A stretch of DNA of 50,076 nt, from the NCBI GenBank assembly GCA_902774395.1, contig CACYIK010000015.1, forward strand, positions 1-50,076, read 5' to 3'. Shown here piece after piece: positions 7,473 through 14,813 of this stretch. A model generated the notes under the pieces. It was not told the origin of the DNA, made no database searches, and saw only the letters and a program-made list of their open reading frames with translations. The position numbers and the translations under genes are program-made. Each line of letters opens with the position of its first letter. Within the stretch, counting starts at the first letter, position 1. The stretch is from an uncultured Bacteroidota bacterium. GTDB lineage: Bacteria; Bacteroidota; Bacteroidia; Bacteroidales; P3.

Positions 7473-7546
7473 CACTTTCTTTTTGCCGGTCTTTGGATGC
7501 CCGACGATGGAGATAGTAATTTGAATATTAACACTTTTATGGGTCT

Positions 7547-7561
7547 CGGGGACGGTCCCCG
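7547..7561 (+). promoter_or_regulatory. pnp: GC-rich hairpin in the pnp leader
   Basis: CGGGGAC/GTCCCCG pair around one central G about 40 nt before the pnp ATG, inside an otherwise AT-rich leader. Enterobacterial pnp mRNAs are autoregulated through a leader stem-loop; whether this hairpin has that role is inference. Confidence 0.5.
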
Positions 7562-7597
7562 GGGCTGCGGTAAAGTAATAGAAAACAATAAAAACAA

Positions 7598-9847
7598 ATG
7601 AACGAACACATTATCACTAAACGTTTCGATCTCGGCGATGGCCGCATGATTGAAATCGAGACCGGCAAGCTGGCCAAACAGGCCGACGGCGCTGCCGTTG
7701 TCCGCATGAACGACACAATGCTTCTGGCTACCGTCTGCTCGAAGAAGGAGGTGGGCGAGAACGTCGACTTCATGCCTCTCACCGTTGACTATCAGGAAAA
7801 ATATGCCGCCATGGGTCGCTTCCCCGGCGGTTTCTTCAAACGTGAGGCCCGTCCTTCGGAGCATGAGATCCTCATCGCCCGCCTGGTCGACCGAGCCCTG
7901 CGTCCCCTCTTCCCCGACAATTTCCACGCCGAGGTTCAGGTACAGATCACCCTCATCAGCGGCGACAAAGACACCATGCCCGACCAGCTGGCCGCCCTGG
8001 CCGCTGCTTCGGCCCTCGCCGTGAGCGACATCCCCTTCAACGGCCCCGTCAGTGAGGTGCGCGTGAGCTACCTCGACGGCAAGTACGTCATCAACACCCC
8101 CATGGAGGACATCGAGCGCGCCGACCTCGACCTCATCGTGGCCGCCACCGCCGACAACATCATGATGGTGGAAGGCGAGATGAAGGAGGTCAGCGAAGAC
8201 GTCATGCTCAACGCACTCAAGGCCGCCCACGAAGCCATCAAGATCCAGTGCCGCGTGCTCGACGAGCTGACCATTGAGGCCGGCAAGACCGAGAAGCGCG
8301 AATACTGCCACGAGGTGAACGACGAGGAGCTGCGCCAGCGCCTCCACGACGCCGTCTACCAGAAGTGCTACGATTTTTCTAAACAGGGCATCGCCAACAA
8401 GCACCAGCGCGAGGACGGCTTCGCCGCCATCAAGCAGGAGTTCATCGACGCCAACTATACCGAGGAGACTCTCACCGACGAGATCAAGTTTATGATCGAC
8501 CGTTACTATCACGACACCGAGCGTGAGGCCATGCGCGACATGGTGCTCAACGAGCGCACCCGTCTCGACGGCCGTCAGCTCGACGAGATCCGCCCCATCT
8601 GGTGCGAGACCGACTACCTGCCTTCGGCCCACGGTAGCGCCATCTTCACCCGCGGCGAGACCCAGTCCCTCAGCACCTGCACCCTCGGCACCAAGCTCGA
8701 CGAGCAGAAGATTGACGGCGCCGTCATCGAGGGCATGCGTCGCTTCCTGCTGCACTACAACTTCCCCGGCTTCGCCACTGGTGAGGTGAAACGTAGTGGT
8801 AGCACCAGCCGCCGCGAGGTGGGTCACGGCCACCTGGCCTGGCGCGCCCTCAAGGAGGTGCTCCCCACCGAGGAGGAATGCCCCTACACCATCCGTGTGG
8901 TCTCCGACATTCTCGAGAGTAACGGCTCCAGCTCGATGGCCACTGTCTGCGCCGGCTGCATGGCGCTGATGGATGCCGGCGTGAAGCTGCGCAAGCCCGT
9001 GGCTGGTATCGCCATGGGTCTCATCTCGAAGGGTGACAAGTGGGCCGTGCTGAGCGACATCCTTGGCGACGAGGATCACCTCGGCGACATGGACTTCAAG
9101 GTCTGCGGTACCCGCGACGGTATCACCGCCTGCCAGATGGATATCAAGGTCGATGGCCTCAGCTACGACGTGCTGGCCAAGGCCCTCGAGCAGGCCCGCC
9201 AGGGTCGTCTCTATATCCTCGACAAGATCCTCGAGACCATCCCCGAGCCTCGTCAGGACTACAAAGACTTTGTGCCCCGTATCGAGCAGATCAAGATTCC
9301 GAAAGACTTCATTGGTGCCGTCATCGGTAAGGGTGGCGAGGTCATCCAGAAGATTCAGGCTGAGACCAACACCATCATCAATATCGAGGAAGAAGGCGAC
9401 TATGGTATCGTCGACGTCGCCTCGTCGAACAAGGAAGACATCGCTGCTGCCCTCAAGTGGATTAAAGATATCTGCACCGTTCCTGAGGTGGGCGATATCT
9501 TCAATGCCAAGGTGGTTAGCATCGTCGAGTTCGGTGCCTTTATGGAGTTCCTGCCCGGCAAGGAAGGCCTGATGCACATCAGCGAGTACCAGTGGGGCCG
9601 CACCGAGACCCTCGAAGGTCTCATCCATGAGGGCGACGAGTTCGAGGTGAAGGTCATCGCTTTTGACGAGAAGAACGGCAAGATTAAGCTCAGCCGCAAG
9701 GCTTTGCTGCCCAAGCCCGAAGGCTATGTGGAGGAGAAACCCTCCCGTGGTCCGCGCCGCGAGGGTGGTGACCATGGCCACGGCCGTCGCGAAGGCGGCA
9801 ACGGTGGCGAGCGCCGCTCTGGTGGCAATGGTGGCCGCCGTCGCTAG
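7598..9847 (+). CDS. pnp: Polynucleotide phosphorylase
   Basis: A 749-residue 3'-5' phosphorolytic exoribonuclease of RNA decay. The order is RNase PH domain 1 (about 5-145, with [20 protein letters not shown]), the linker helical domain, RNase PH domain 2 (about 320-545, with [12 protein letters not shown] and [18 protein letters not shown]), KH (about 565-625, [15 protein letters not shown]) and S1 (about 630-704, [20 protein letters not shown]). The C-terminal 40 residues form a Gly/Arg-rich tail ([17 protein letters not shown]) that could bind RNA and is longer than in E. coli PNPase (711 residues). It is monocistronic: own promoter, structured leader and a terminator directly after the stop. 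Confidence 0.97.
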   Translation: MNEHIITKRFDLGDGRMIEIETGKLAKQADGAAVVRMNDTMLLATVCSKKEVGENVDFMPLTVDYQEKYAAMGRFPGGFFKREARPSEHEILIARLVDRALRPLFPDNFHAEVQVQITLISGDKDTMPDQLAALAAASALAVSDIPFNGPVSEVRVSYLDGKYVINTPMEDIERADLDLIVAATADNIMMVEGEMKEVSEDVMLNALKAAHEAIKIQCRVLDELTIEAGKTEKREYCHEVNDEELRQRLHDAVYQKCYDFSKQGIANKHQREDGFAAIKQEFIDANYTEETLTDEIKFMIDRYYHDTEREAMRDMVLNERTRLDGRQLDEIRPIWCETDYLPSAHGSAIFTRGETQSLSTCTLGTKLDEQKIDGAVIEGMRRFLLHYNFPGFATGEVKRSGSTSRREVGHGHLAWRALKEVLPTEEECPYTIRVVSDILESNGSSSMATVCAGCMALMDAGVKLRKPVAGIAMGLISKGDKWAVLSDILGDEDHLGDMDFKVCGTRDGITACQMDIKVDGLSYDVLAKALEQARQGRLYILDKILETIPEPRQDYKDFVPRIEQIKIPKDFIGAVIGKGGEVIQKIQAETNTIINIEEEGDYGIVDVASSNKEDIAAALKWIKDICTVPEVGDIFNAKVVSIVEFGAFMEFLPGKEGLMHISEYQWGRTETLEGLIHEGDEFEVKVIAFDEKNGKIKLSRKALLPKPEGYVEEKPSRGPRREGGDHGHGRREGGNGGERRSGGNGGRRR

Positions 9848-9877
9848 TTGACAGATATCAGTTAACAGAAAATAGTA

Positions 9878-9910
9878 AGAGGATGTCCAGATGGGCATCC
9901 TCTTTTTGTT
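9878..9910 (+). terminator. Rho-independent terminator of pnp
   Basis: AGAGGATG (9878-9885) pairs with CATCCTCT (9896-9903), followed by a long T-rich run to about 9918. It lies between pnp and the converging TPR gene, which lacks a comparable T-run on its own strand. Confidence 0.85.
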
Positions 9911-9914
9911 TTTT

Positions 9915-11093
9915 TTATTTCTGTTGGAGTTCTAGAATCATCTGTCGGAGGGAATCAAGGAAGTTGTCGGGGGCTTCGACTTTTTTGAAATTGGTGATGG
10001 CCAGTTCAATCCAGGGAATGGCATCGGCGGGTGCAGTATCGGAGATTATCTGGCCAATGAAGAGGCTGCTGATGCCGCGTTCGAAGTCGTCAGTGGTATC
10101 GGCGTTACGTATTTTGAGGAGTTTGAGGACGTCGTTGCGCCGGTTCTGCTCCATGCAGCGGGAGAGCAAATCCTGGACTGCGCTGAAGGGCTCGTCATCT
10201 TCCATGGCAGCACTCCAACAATTGGCCATCATCTGCTGGATATCGGGACTCTTATTGTCGAGGTGCCACTGGAGTAGGAAAACTTGATTGAGATAGCTTG
10301 GGTAGATGTCGACGGCCTTTTGGAGGTAGAGAAGGGCGCTGTCAGCGTTATTGAGATTCTCGCCATAGATGATGCCGAGAGTTCGTGCGGCATCGGCTTT
10401 CTCGCTGGGCCGTTGGTAGCCTTGGTAGGCACGACGCAGGTGATGGGTGGCTGTGTTGAAGGCTTGTAGGTAGTATTCCGCGATACCGAGGTTGTAGTGG
10501 GCGCGATAGTGCGTGTCGCATTGTGTTACGGTGCGCACAAAGTAGGGTGCGGCCTTCTCATAGTTCTCGTTCATGGTATAGTATAGTCCGAGTTGATAGC
10601 CTGCCGAGGGGTTCTCGTTGTCGTCCATTAAAAGCTCGAGGCAGGCGGAATCGAGATACATGCCCCATATATCCGTGGAGTAATCGTCGAGCAACGCCTC
10701 GAGGAACCGTGTATGACCGCCGAGAAGGGCTTTGTCGCCAGGATGTTTCGCCAACAGACGCCGAATTAGGCTGTCGGCTTCGAAGGTAAAGAGCTGTCCT
10801 TCGGTGAAGTTGACTCGGACAGAGTCAAGGTTTTCTCCTTCAGCAAGGTCTTTCAGCGAGAATACGCGGTGCATGATGCTTTGTGTGAAATAGTTCAGCA
10901 CGATAGTCTCTTTTTTGAGCACCACAGCAGGACGGTCGTTTGTGGGGTCGAACTCGTCAAGCAGTTGGTAAGCCGACAGGTACTGCCGGTCGGCAATCAT
11001 CTTGTCGACTTTCTTGAGGATGGAGCTTTCTTTCTGCGCAAAAGCAGAACCTGTCAGGGTTATCAGAAAGAGGGTAAAGACGATGCGTTTCAT
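9915..11093 (-). CDS. Exported TPR-repeat protein
   Basis: A 392-residue protein with a cleavable signal (MKRIVFTLFLITLTGSAFAQ). It contains tetratricopeptide repeats: AGYQLGLYYTMNENYEKAAP, AHYNLGIAEYYLQAFNTATH, ARTLGIIYGENLNNADSALL and further degenerate copies from about 165 to 290. It has no catalytic motif and is likely a periplasmic scaffold. The gene lies 30 bp downstream of the membrane-protein gene at 11124-11906, so the two probably share a transcript that may begin at aroQ. The precise role is unknown. Confidence 0.75.
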   Translation of the reverse strand: MKRIVFTLFLITLTGSAFAQKESSILKKVDKMIADRQYLSAYQLLDEFDPTNDRPAVVLKKETIVLNYFTQSIMHRVFSLKDLAEGENLDSVRVNFTEGQLFTFEADSLIRRLLAKHPGDKALLGGHTRFLEALLDDYSTDIWGMYLDSACLELLMDDNENPSAGYQLGLYYTMNENYEKAAPYFVRTVTQCDTHYRAHYNLGIAEYYLQAFNTATHHLRRAYQGYQRPSEKADAARTLGIIYGENLNNADSALLYLQKAVDIYPSYLNQVFLLQWHLDNKSPDIQQMMANCWSAAMEDDEPFSAVQDLLSRCMEQNRRNDVLKLLKIRNADTTDDFERGISSLFIGQIISDTAPADAIPWIELAITNFKKVEAPDNFLDSLRQMILELQQK

Positions 11094-11123
11094 GGTCTGG
11101 ATATTATTTGTGGAATAATAAGG

Positions 11124-11906
11124 TTATTTCTTCTTTTTGTAGTGGAAGTCGGCAGAGGCGAAGAGTCCAACAATGGGGAGGAAGAGGTATATGTAGCCTT
11201 CGATGCACTCGATGGTGAGCATGGTGATGGCCTCGAAGACTACGAGGAAGCAGAGCGCAGAGAGGAGGCAGCGGCCGAATTTCCGGGTGCGCACTGTATC
11301 GGTAATCAGTTTAGCTATCGTCATCAGCAGAACAACCACATGGTAGACAATCATAATCCAGACTCCTGTGAAGGCAGCGAAGTCATCGGTAATGCCAGCG
11401 ATGGAGGCACCCAGTAACATGGCTGCGACAATCCAACTCCATTCACGCCATTGCTTCTCGTTGAGGCCCATGCGGTCGCTCTGGTGGGCAATGACTTGGA
11501 AGAGGATATTGAGCATGACGTAGATTACAAAACTGAGCATGGCCACGCCAAGCAACGACCAGCCGATACTCACTATCTGCCTTTGGCAGAACCATCCGAC
11601 GCATATTTCGGTGCGCCCGAGGTCTGTATCCTCGAAGAGAGGCAGGTCGCCGGAAAAGCAGTAGTAATAGATTGCTGCCACAGCAATCCACCACATGGAG
11701 TAGAGTAGGGGAAAGAGGCTACGTTTTTCCTTGTGGTAGATGATATTTGAGGTGATGCACATGGCAACTGCCAGTACCACGAGGAGGATTGGTATTGTAA
11801 TGGGATGCAGCCCAAGGGGGTTGTCGTGATGAAGTCCGAGCAACTCGGGAATATTGCTCATCGGGGCATTCTCATGTATGTAATCGGAAAGGGTAGAAAA
11901 AATCAT
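11124..11906 (-). CDS. Multi-pass inner-membrane protein of unknown function
   Basis: A 260-residue protein with about six or seven hydrophobic segments (approximately 33-55, 66-86, 109-138, 154-172, 176-202, 215-248) and a short basic C-terminus (HYKKKK). One cytosolic or periplasmic loop carries two nearby cysteines (EICVGWFCQRQ). No family is recognised. The N-terminal 30 residues are hydrophilic. A second in-frame Met (MSNIPELL, 11861) could be the true start, but the first ATG leaves a normal 46-bp gap from aroQ. It is adjacent to and probably co-expressed with the exported TPR protein. Confidence 0.65.
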   Translation of the reverse strand: MIFSTLSDYIHENAPMSNIPELLGLHHDNPLGLHPITIPILLVVLAVAMCITSNIIYHKEKRSLFPLLYSMWWIAVAAIYYYCFSGDLPLFEDTDLGRTEICVGWFCQRQIVSIGWSLLGVAMLSFVIYVMLNILFQVIAHQSDRMGLNEKQWREWSWIVAAMLLGASIAGITDDFAAFTGVWIMIVYHVVVLLMTIAKLITDTVRTRKFGRCLLSALCFLVVFEAITMLTIECIEGYIYLFLPIVGLFASADFHYKKKK

Positions 11907-11952
11907 ATCTTTATTCTTTTCTCATAATTCATAAATCATAAATCTGAATTCA

Positions 11953-12375
11953 TCACTCCTCATTCATCACTTCTATTGCGAGTCGGTAGCCCTCTAGTCC
12001 GAGACCGCAAATCATGCCGCGGCAGGCGGAGGTGATGAGGGAGTGGTGTCGGTAGTCTTCGCGTGCGAAGATGTTGGAGAGGTGTACCTCGATTTTGGCC
12101 GCAGGAACAGACAAAAGGGCGTCGCGCAGGGCTACGGAGGTGTGGCTGTAGCCACCAAGGTTGACGATGAGACCGTCGGCGCTGAAGCCTGTCTGCTGGA
12201 TGTAGTTGATAAGCTCTCCTTCCACATTGCTTTGGTAGTATCCAATCTCCACCTCGGGGAAGGCGGCGCGCAACTGTTTCAGTTTCTCTTCCATCGTGAC
12301 GCAACCATATACCATAGGCTCCCTCAGTCCTGTAAGGTTCAGGTTCGGTCCGTTGATGATCTCTATATGCTTCAT
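11953..12375 (-). CDS. aroQ: 3-dehydroquinate dehydratase, type II
   Basis: A 140-residue enzyme of the shikimate pathway (3-dehydroquinate to 3-dehydroshikimate). Family motifs are in place: NGPNLNLTGLREPMVYG at the N-terminus with the catalytic Tyr in VYG, NLGGYSHTSVALRDAL (substrate-binding loop) and EVHLSNIFAREDYRHHS (catalytic His in EVHLS, lid arginine). Length is normal (about 140-150). Two unusual substitutions are NLGGY for the common NPGGY/NPGAY and NLTGL for NLLG. Shikimate kinase (aroK) is also in the window at 37.9 kb but not in the same operon. Cytosolic dodecamer in known homologues. Confidence 0.95.
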   Translation of the reverse strand: MKHIEIINGPNLNLTGLREPMVYGCVTMEEKLKQLRAAFPEVEIGYYQSNVEGELINYIQQTGFSADGLIVNLGGYSHTSVALRDALLSVPAAKIEVHLSNIFAREDYRHHSLITSACRGMICGLGLEGYRLAIEVMNEE

Positions 12376-12391
12376 TTCTTTTTTTGGGTAC

Positions 12392-12408
12392 GCAGGCGTC
12401 TCGCCTGC
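12392..12408. repeat. GCAGGCG/CGCCTGC hairpin before aroQ
   Basis: A 7-bp perfect stem with a TCT loop lies 17 bp upstream of aroQ, in its likely leader. Confidence 0.55.
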
Positions 12409-12461
12409 ATTATATTAACTCATATAAACCCAATAACGAAAAAGGATGCCAATTATTGTGA

Positions 12462-12497
12462 TAAAAAAAAGAAAGCCACTCGGTAAGAGTGGCTTTC
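12462..12497 (-). terminator. Rho-independent terminator of gdhA
   Basis: On the minus strand, GAAAGCCACTC (12497-12487) pairs with GAGTGGCTTTC (12481-12471) around a 5-nt loop, followed by eight T residues. It is 44 bp beyond the gdhA stop codon. Confidence 0.9.
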
Positions 12498-12540
12498 GTG
12501 GTTTGTATTATCTAATTGGATTAGAAAAATTCTACCGAAA

Positions 12541-13884
12541 TTAGATGATACCCTGAGCAACCATGGCATTAGCAACGCGCATGAAGCCGGCGATGTTGGC
12601 ACCCTTCACGTAGTTGATGGTACCGTCGGCCTGCTTGCCGTGCTCGACGCACATGTCGTAGATGTTGTTCATGATGGTGTGGAGGTTCTTGTCAACCTCT
12701 TCAGCGGTCCAGTTGCGGTGCTCAGCGTTCTGGCAGATCTCGAGGCCAGAGGTGGCAACACCACCAGCGTTGACAGCCTTACCGGGGCCGAAGGGCACCT
12801 TGGCAGCCTGGATGGCGGCGATAGCGGCGGGCTGGCAACCCATGTTGGAGACCTCAGCAACATACTTCACGCCATTGGCGAGGAGCATCTTGGCATCTTC
12901 CTCGGCGAGCTCGTTCTGGAAGGCGCAGGGCATAGCGATGTCGCACTTCACGGTCCAAGCCTTCTTGCCGGCGGTGAACTTGGCCTTGCCGGGGAACTTG
13001 GTGGCCATATCCTCAACTTTGTTGCGGTTGCTGGCACGCATCACGAGCATGTAGTCGATCATCTCTTTGGTGATACCGTCGGCGATTTCGCAGACACCGT
13101 CGGGACCGGAGATGGCGACGACCTTGGCACCGAGCTCAGTGGCCTTGATGGCGGCACCCCAAGCAACGTTACCGAAGCCGGAGAGGGCGATGCGCTTGCC
13201 TTCCATCTTGTCACCCTGCTGCTTCACCATGCGCTCGACATAGTAGATGGCACCGAAACCAGTGGCCTCGGGACGGATGAGGGAACCACCCCAGCCGTAG
13301 CTCTTGCCGGTCAGAGCACCAGTGCTGTGCTCGCGGGCGAGTTTCTTGTAGGCACCGTACATGTAGCCAATCTCGCGGCCACCAACTCCCACGTCACCAG
13401 CGGGGCTGTCCTGATCGGGACCGATGTTGCGCCACAGCTCATACATGAAGGCCTGGCAGAAACGCATGATCTCAGCGTCGCTCTTTCCAACGGGGTCGAA
13501 GTCGGAACCACCCTTACCACCGCCGAGGGGCAGCATGGTGAGGCTGTTCTTGAAGATCTGCTCGAAGCCGAGGAATTTCAGCATGGAGACGTTGACGGCT
13601 TTGTGGAAGCGGAGACCACCCTTGTAGGCGCCGAGGGCGGCGTTGAACTGCACGCGGTAGCCGAGGTTGGTGCAAACCTCACCCTTATCGTTGACCCAGG
13701 TCACACGGAAAGTGAAGATACGGTCGGGCTCGACAATGCGCTCAACGATTTTGTTCTTCTCGAACTCGGGGTGTTTGTTGTATTCTTCCTCGATGGTTTC
13801 CAGAACCTCGCGGACAGCCTGCAAGTACTCGTTTTCACCAGGATGTTTGGCCTCCAGGTTGGCCATGATTTCGTTTACTTTCAT
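12541..13884 (-). CDS. gdhA: NADP-type glutamate dehydrogenase
   Basis: A 447-residue enzyme that interconverts 2-oxoglutarate plus ammonia and glutamate, the main ammonia-assimilating route in many gut Bacteroidales. It has the hexameric class I GDH motifs: GGGKGGSDFDPVGKSD (catalytic lysines), PAGDVGVGGREIGYMYG, the Rossmann GFGNVAWGAA, and NAGGVATSGLEICQNA. The length is normal (445-450). The start is taken as the ATG at 13884; a TTG three codons upstream is less likely. It is monocistronic, with a promoter about 45 bp upstream and a strong terminator downstream. NADP rather than NAD use is inferred from overall similarity to the 447-residue biosynthetic class. Confidence 0.96.
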   Translation of the reverse strand: MKVNEIMANLEAKHPGENEYLQAVREVLETIEEEYNKHPEFEKNKIVERIVEPDRIFTFRVTWVNDKGEVCTNLGYRVQFNAALGAYKGGLRFHKAVNVSMLKFLGFEQIFKNSLTMLPLGGGKGGSDFDPVGKSDAEIMRFCQAFMYELWRNIGPDQDSPAGDVGVGGREIGYMYGAYKKLAREHSTGALTGKSYGWGGSLIRPEATGFGAIYYVERMVKQQGDKMEGKRIALSGFGNVAWGAAIKATELGAKVVAISGPDGVCEIADGITKEMIDYMLVMRASNRNKVEDMATKFPGKAKFTAGKKAWTVKCDIAMPCAFQNELAEEDAKMLLANGVKYVAEVSNMGCQPAAIAAIQAAKVPFGPGKAVNAGGVATSGLEICQNAEHRNWTAEEVDKNLHTIMNNIYDMCVEHGKQADGTINYVKGANIAGFMRVANAMVAQGII

Positions 13885-13929
13885 GATATACAATAAATTA
13901 GGTTAAACTTAAATTTTTATTCAGTTCAG

Positions 13930-13937
13930 CAAATGTA
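13930..13937 (-). promoter_or_regulatory. -7 element (TACATTTG) of the gdhA promoter
   Basis: TACATTTG on the minus strand matches TAnnTTTG. No clear TTTG was seen at -33; the region is very AT-rich. Confidence 0.55.
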
Positions 13938-13997
13938 CAATTAAAATTTTATATGGAAAAATAAATTTTGTAATTTAACATAATTATTTTTCGCTTA

Positions 13998-14807
13998 TCA
14001 ATAGTAGCACGTATCGACGAAGTTTTTGATGCGGGGTTTCACATATTCACGCTCTTCGATGAAGGCCATGTGGCCAACGTTGTCGAGAATGAGAATCTCG
14101 GCGTGATGGGGTATCATGGCCTGCGAGATGGCGAGTTCAAGAGGGATACGGTTGTCGTTCTTTCCGTAAATAAACAGTATGGGAACCTCGAGTTGGCGTA
14201 GGACGTCGATGCGTGAGGGTCGGTTCATCATGCCGTTCTGGGCAGCAATAATGGACTCGGAACGTGTCTCGAGGCATTGGTCCTGCAGGTCCTTGATATC
14301 TTGCGAGAGCCCCGCGCGGTTATGGTCGTCGAAGAGGGTGGGCACGAAGTTAACGATATAGGAAGCGCGGTTTTCTTTCACCTGCTCGCAGATGGCCTGA
14401 CGCCAGTGGCGATGTTCTTCGCTGTCGGGGAGCGCATGTGAGTTGATGAGCCCGAGGCCGCGGAGTAAGTAAGGATGTTTCTCAGCGAAGGCGAGAGCGA
14501 CGTAGCCTCCCATGGAGTGACCAATCATGACGCATTGGTCGACGCCAGCTTCGTCGAGGACAGTCTTCACCATGCGTGCCATGAAGTCCATGGAATGGGT
14601 CTCGCTAAAGGTCTCGGTCTGTCCGTGACCCGGCAGGTCGATGGTGATTACGCGGAGATGGTGCATGTAGCTCAGCACGTAGGAGCTCCATACATCAAGG
14701 TTCTGCAAAAATCCATGAAGCAGAACCACGGTTTTTTTGTTGTTACGACCTTCGTCGCGGTAGTGGACCGTGTGGCCGTCGACCATGATTGTACGGTGTT
14801 GTTCCAT
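13998..14807 (-). CDS. Cytosolic alpha/beta hydrolase (BioH/MhpC type)
   Basis: A 269-residue serine hydrolase with no signal peptide: HGF oxyanion motif (31-33), IDLPGHGQT, nucleophile elbow GHSMGG with Ser98, YGKNDNRIP around the acid residue, and NVGHMAF with the probable catalytic His246. The length and lid match the BioH/haloalkane-type hydrolase branch. The specific substrate cannot be told; pimeloyl-ACP esterase (BioH) is one possibility, but no biotin genes are nearby. It starts 6 bp after the PorE-like gene, making it the last gene of the GT / exported protein / PorE-like operon. Confidence 0.85.
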   Translation of the reverse strand: MEQHRTIMVDGHTVHYRDEGRNNKKTVVLLHGFLQNLDVWSSYVLSYMHHLRVITIDLPGHGQTETFSETHSMDFMARMVKTVLDEAGVDQCVMIGHSMGGYVALAFAEKHPYLLRGLGLINSHALPDSEEHRHWRQAICEQVKENRASYIVNFVPTLFDDHNRAGLSQDIKDLQDQCLETRSESIIAAQNGMMNRPSRIDVLRQLEVPILFIYGKNDNRIPLELAISQAMIPHHAEILILDNVGHMAFIEEREYVKPRIKNFVDTCYY

Positions 14808-14813
14808 ATTTCT

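Noticed and set aside
7451..9898. 815-codon open frame opposite pnp
   Set aside because: A mirror of GC-rich pnp codons; pnp is unambiguous and the antisense product resembles nothing.
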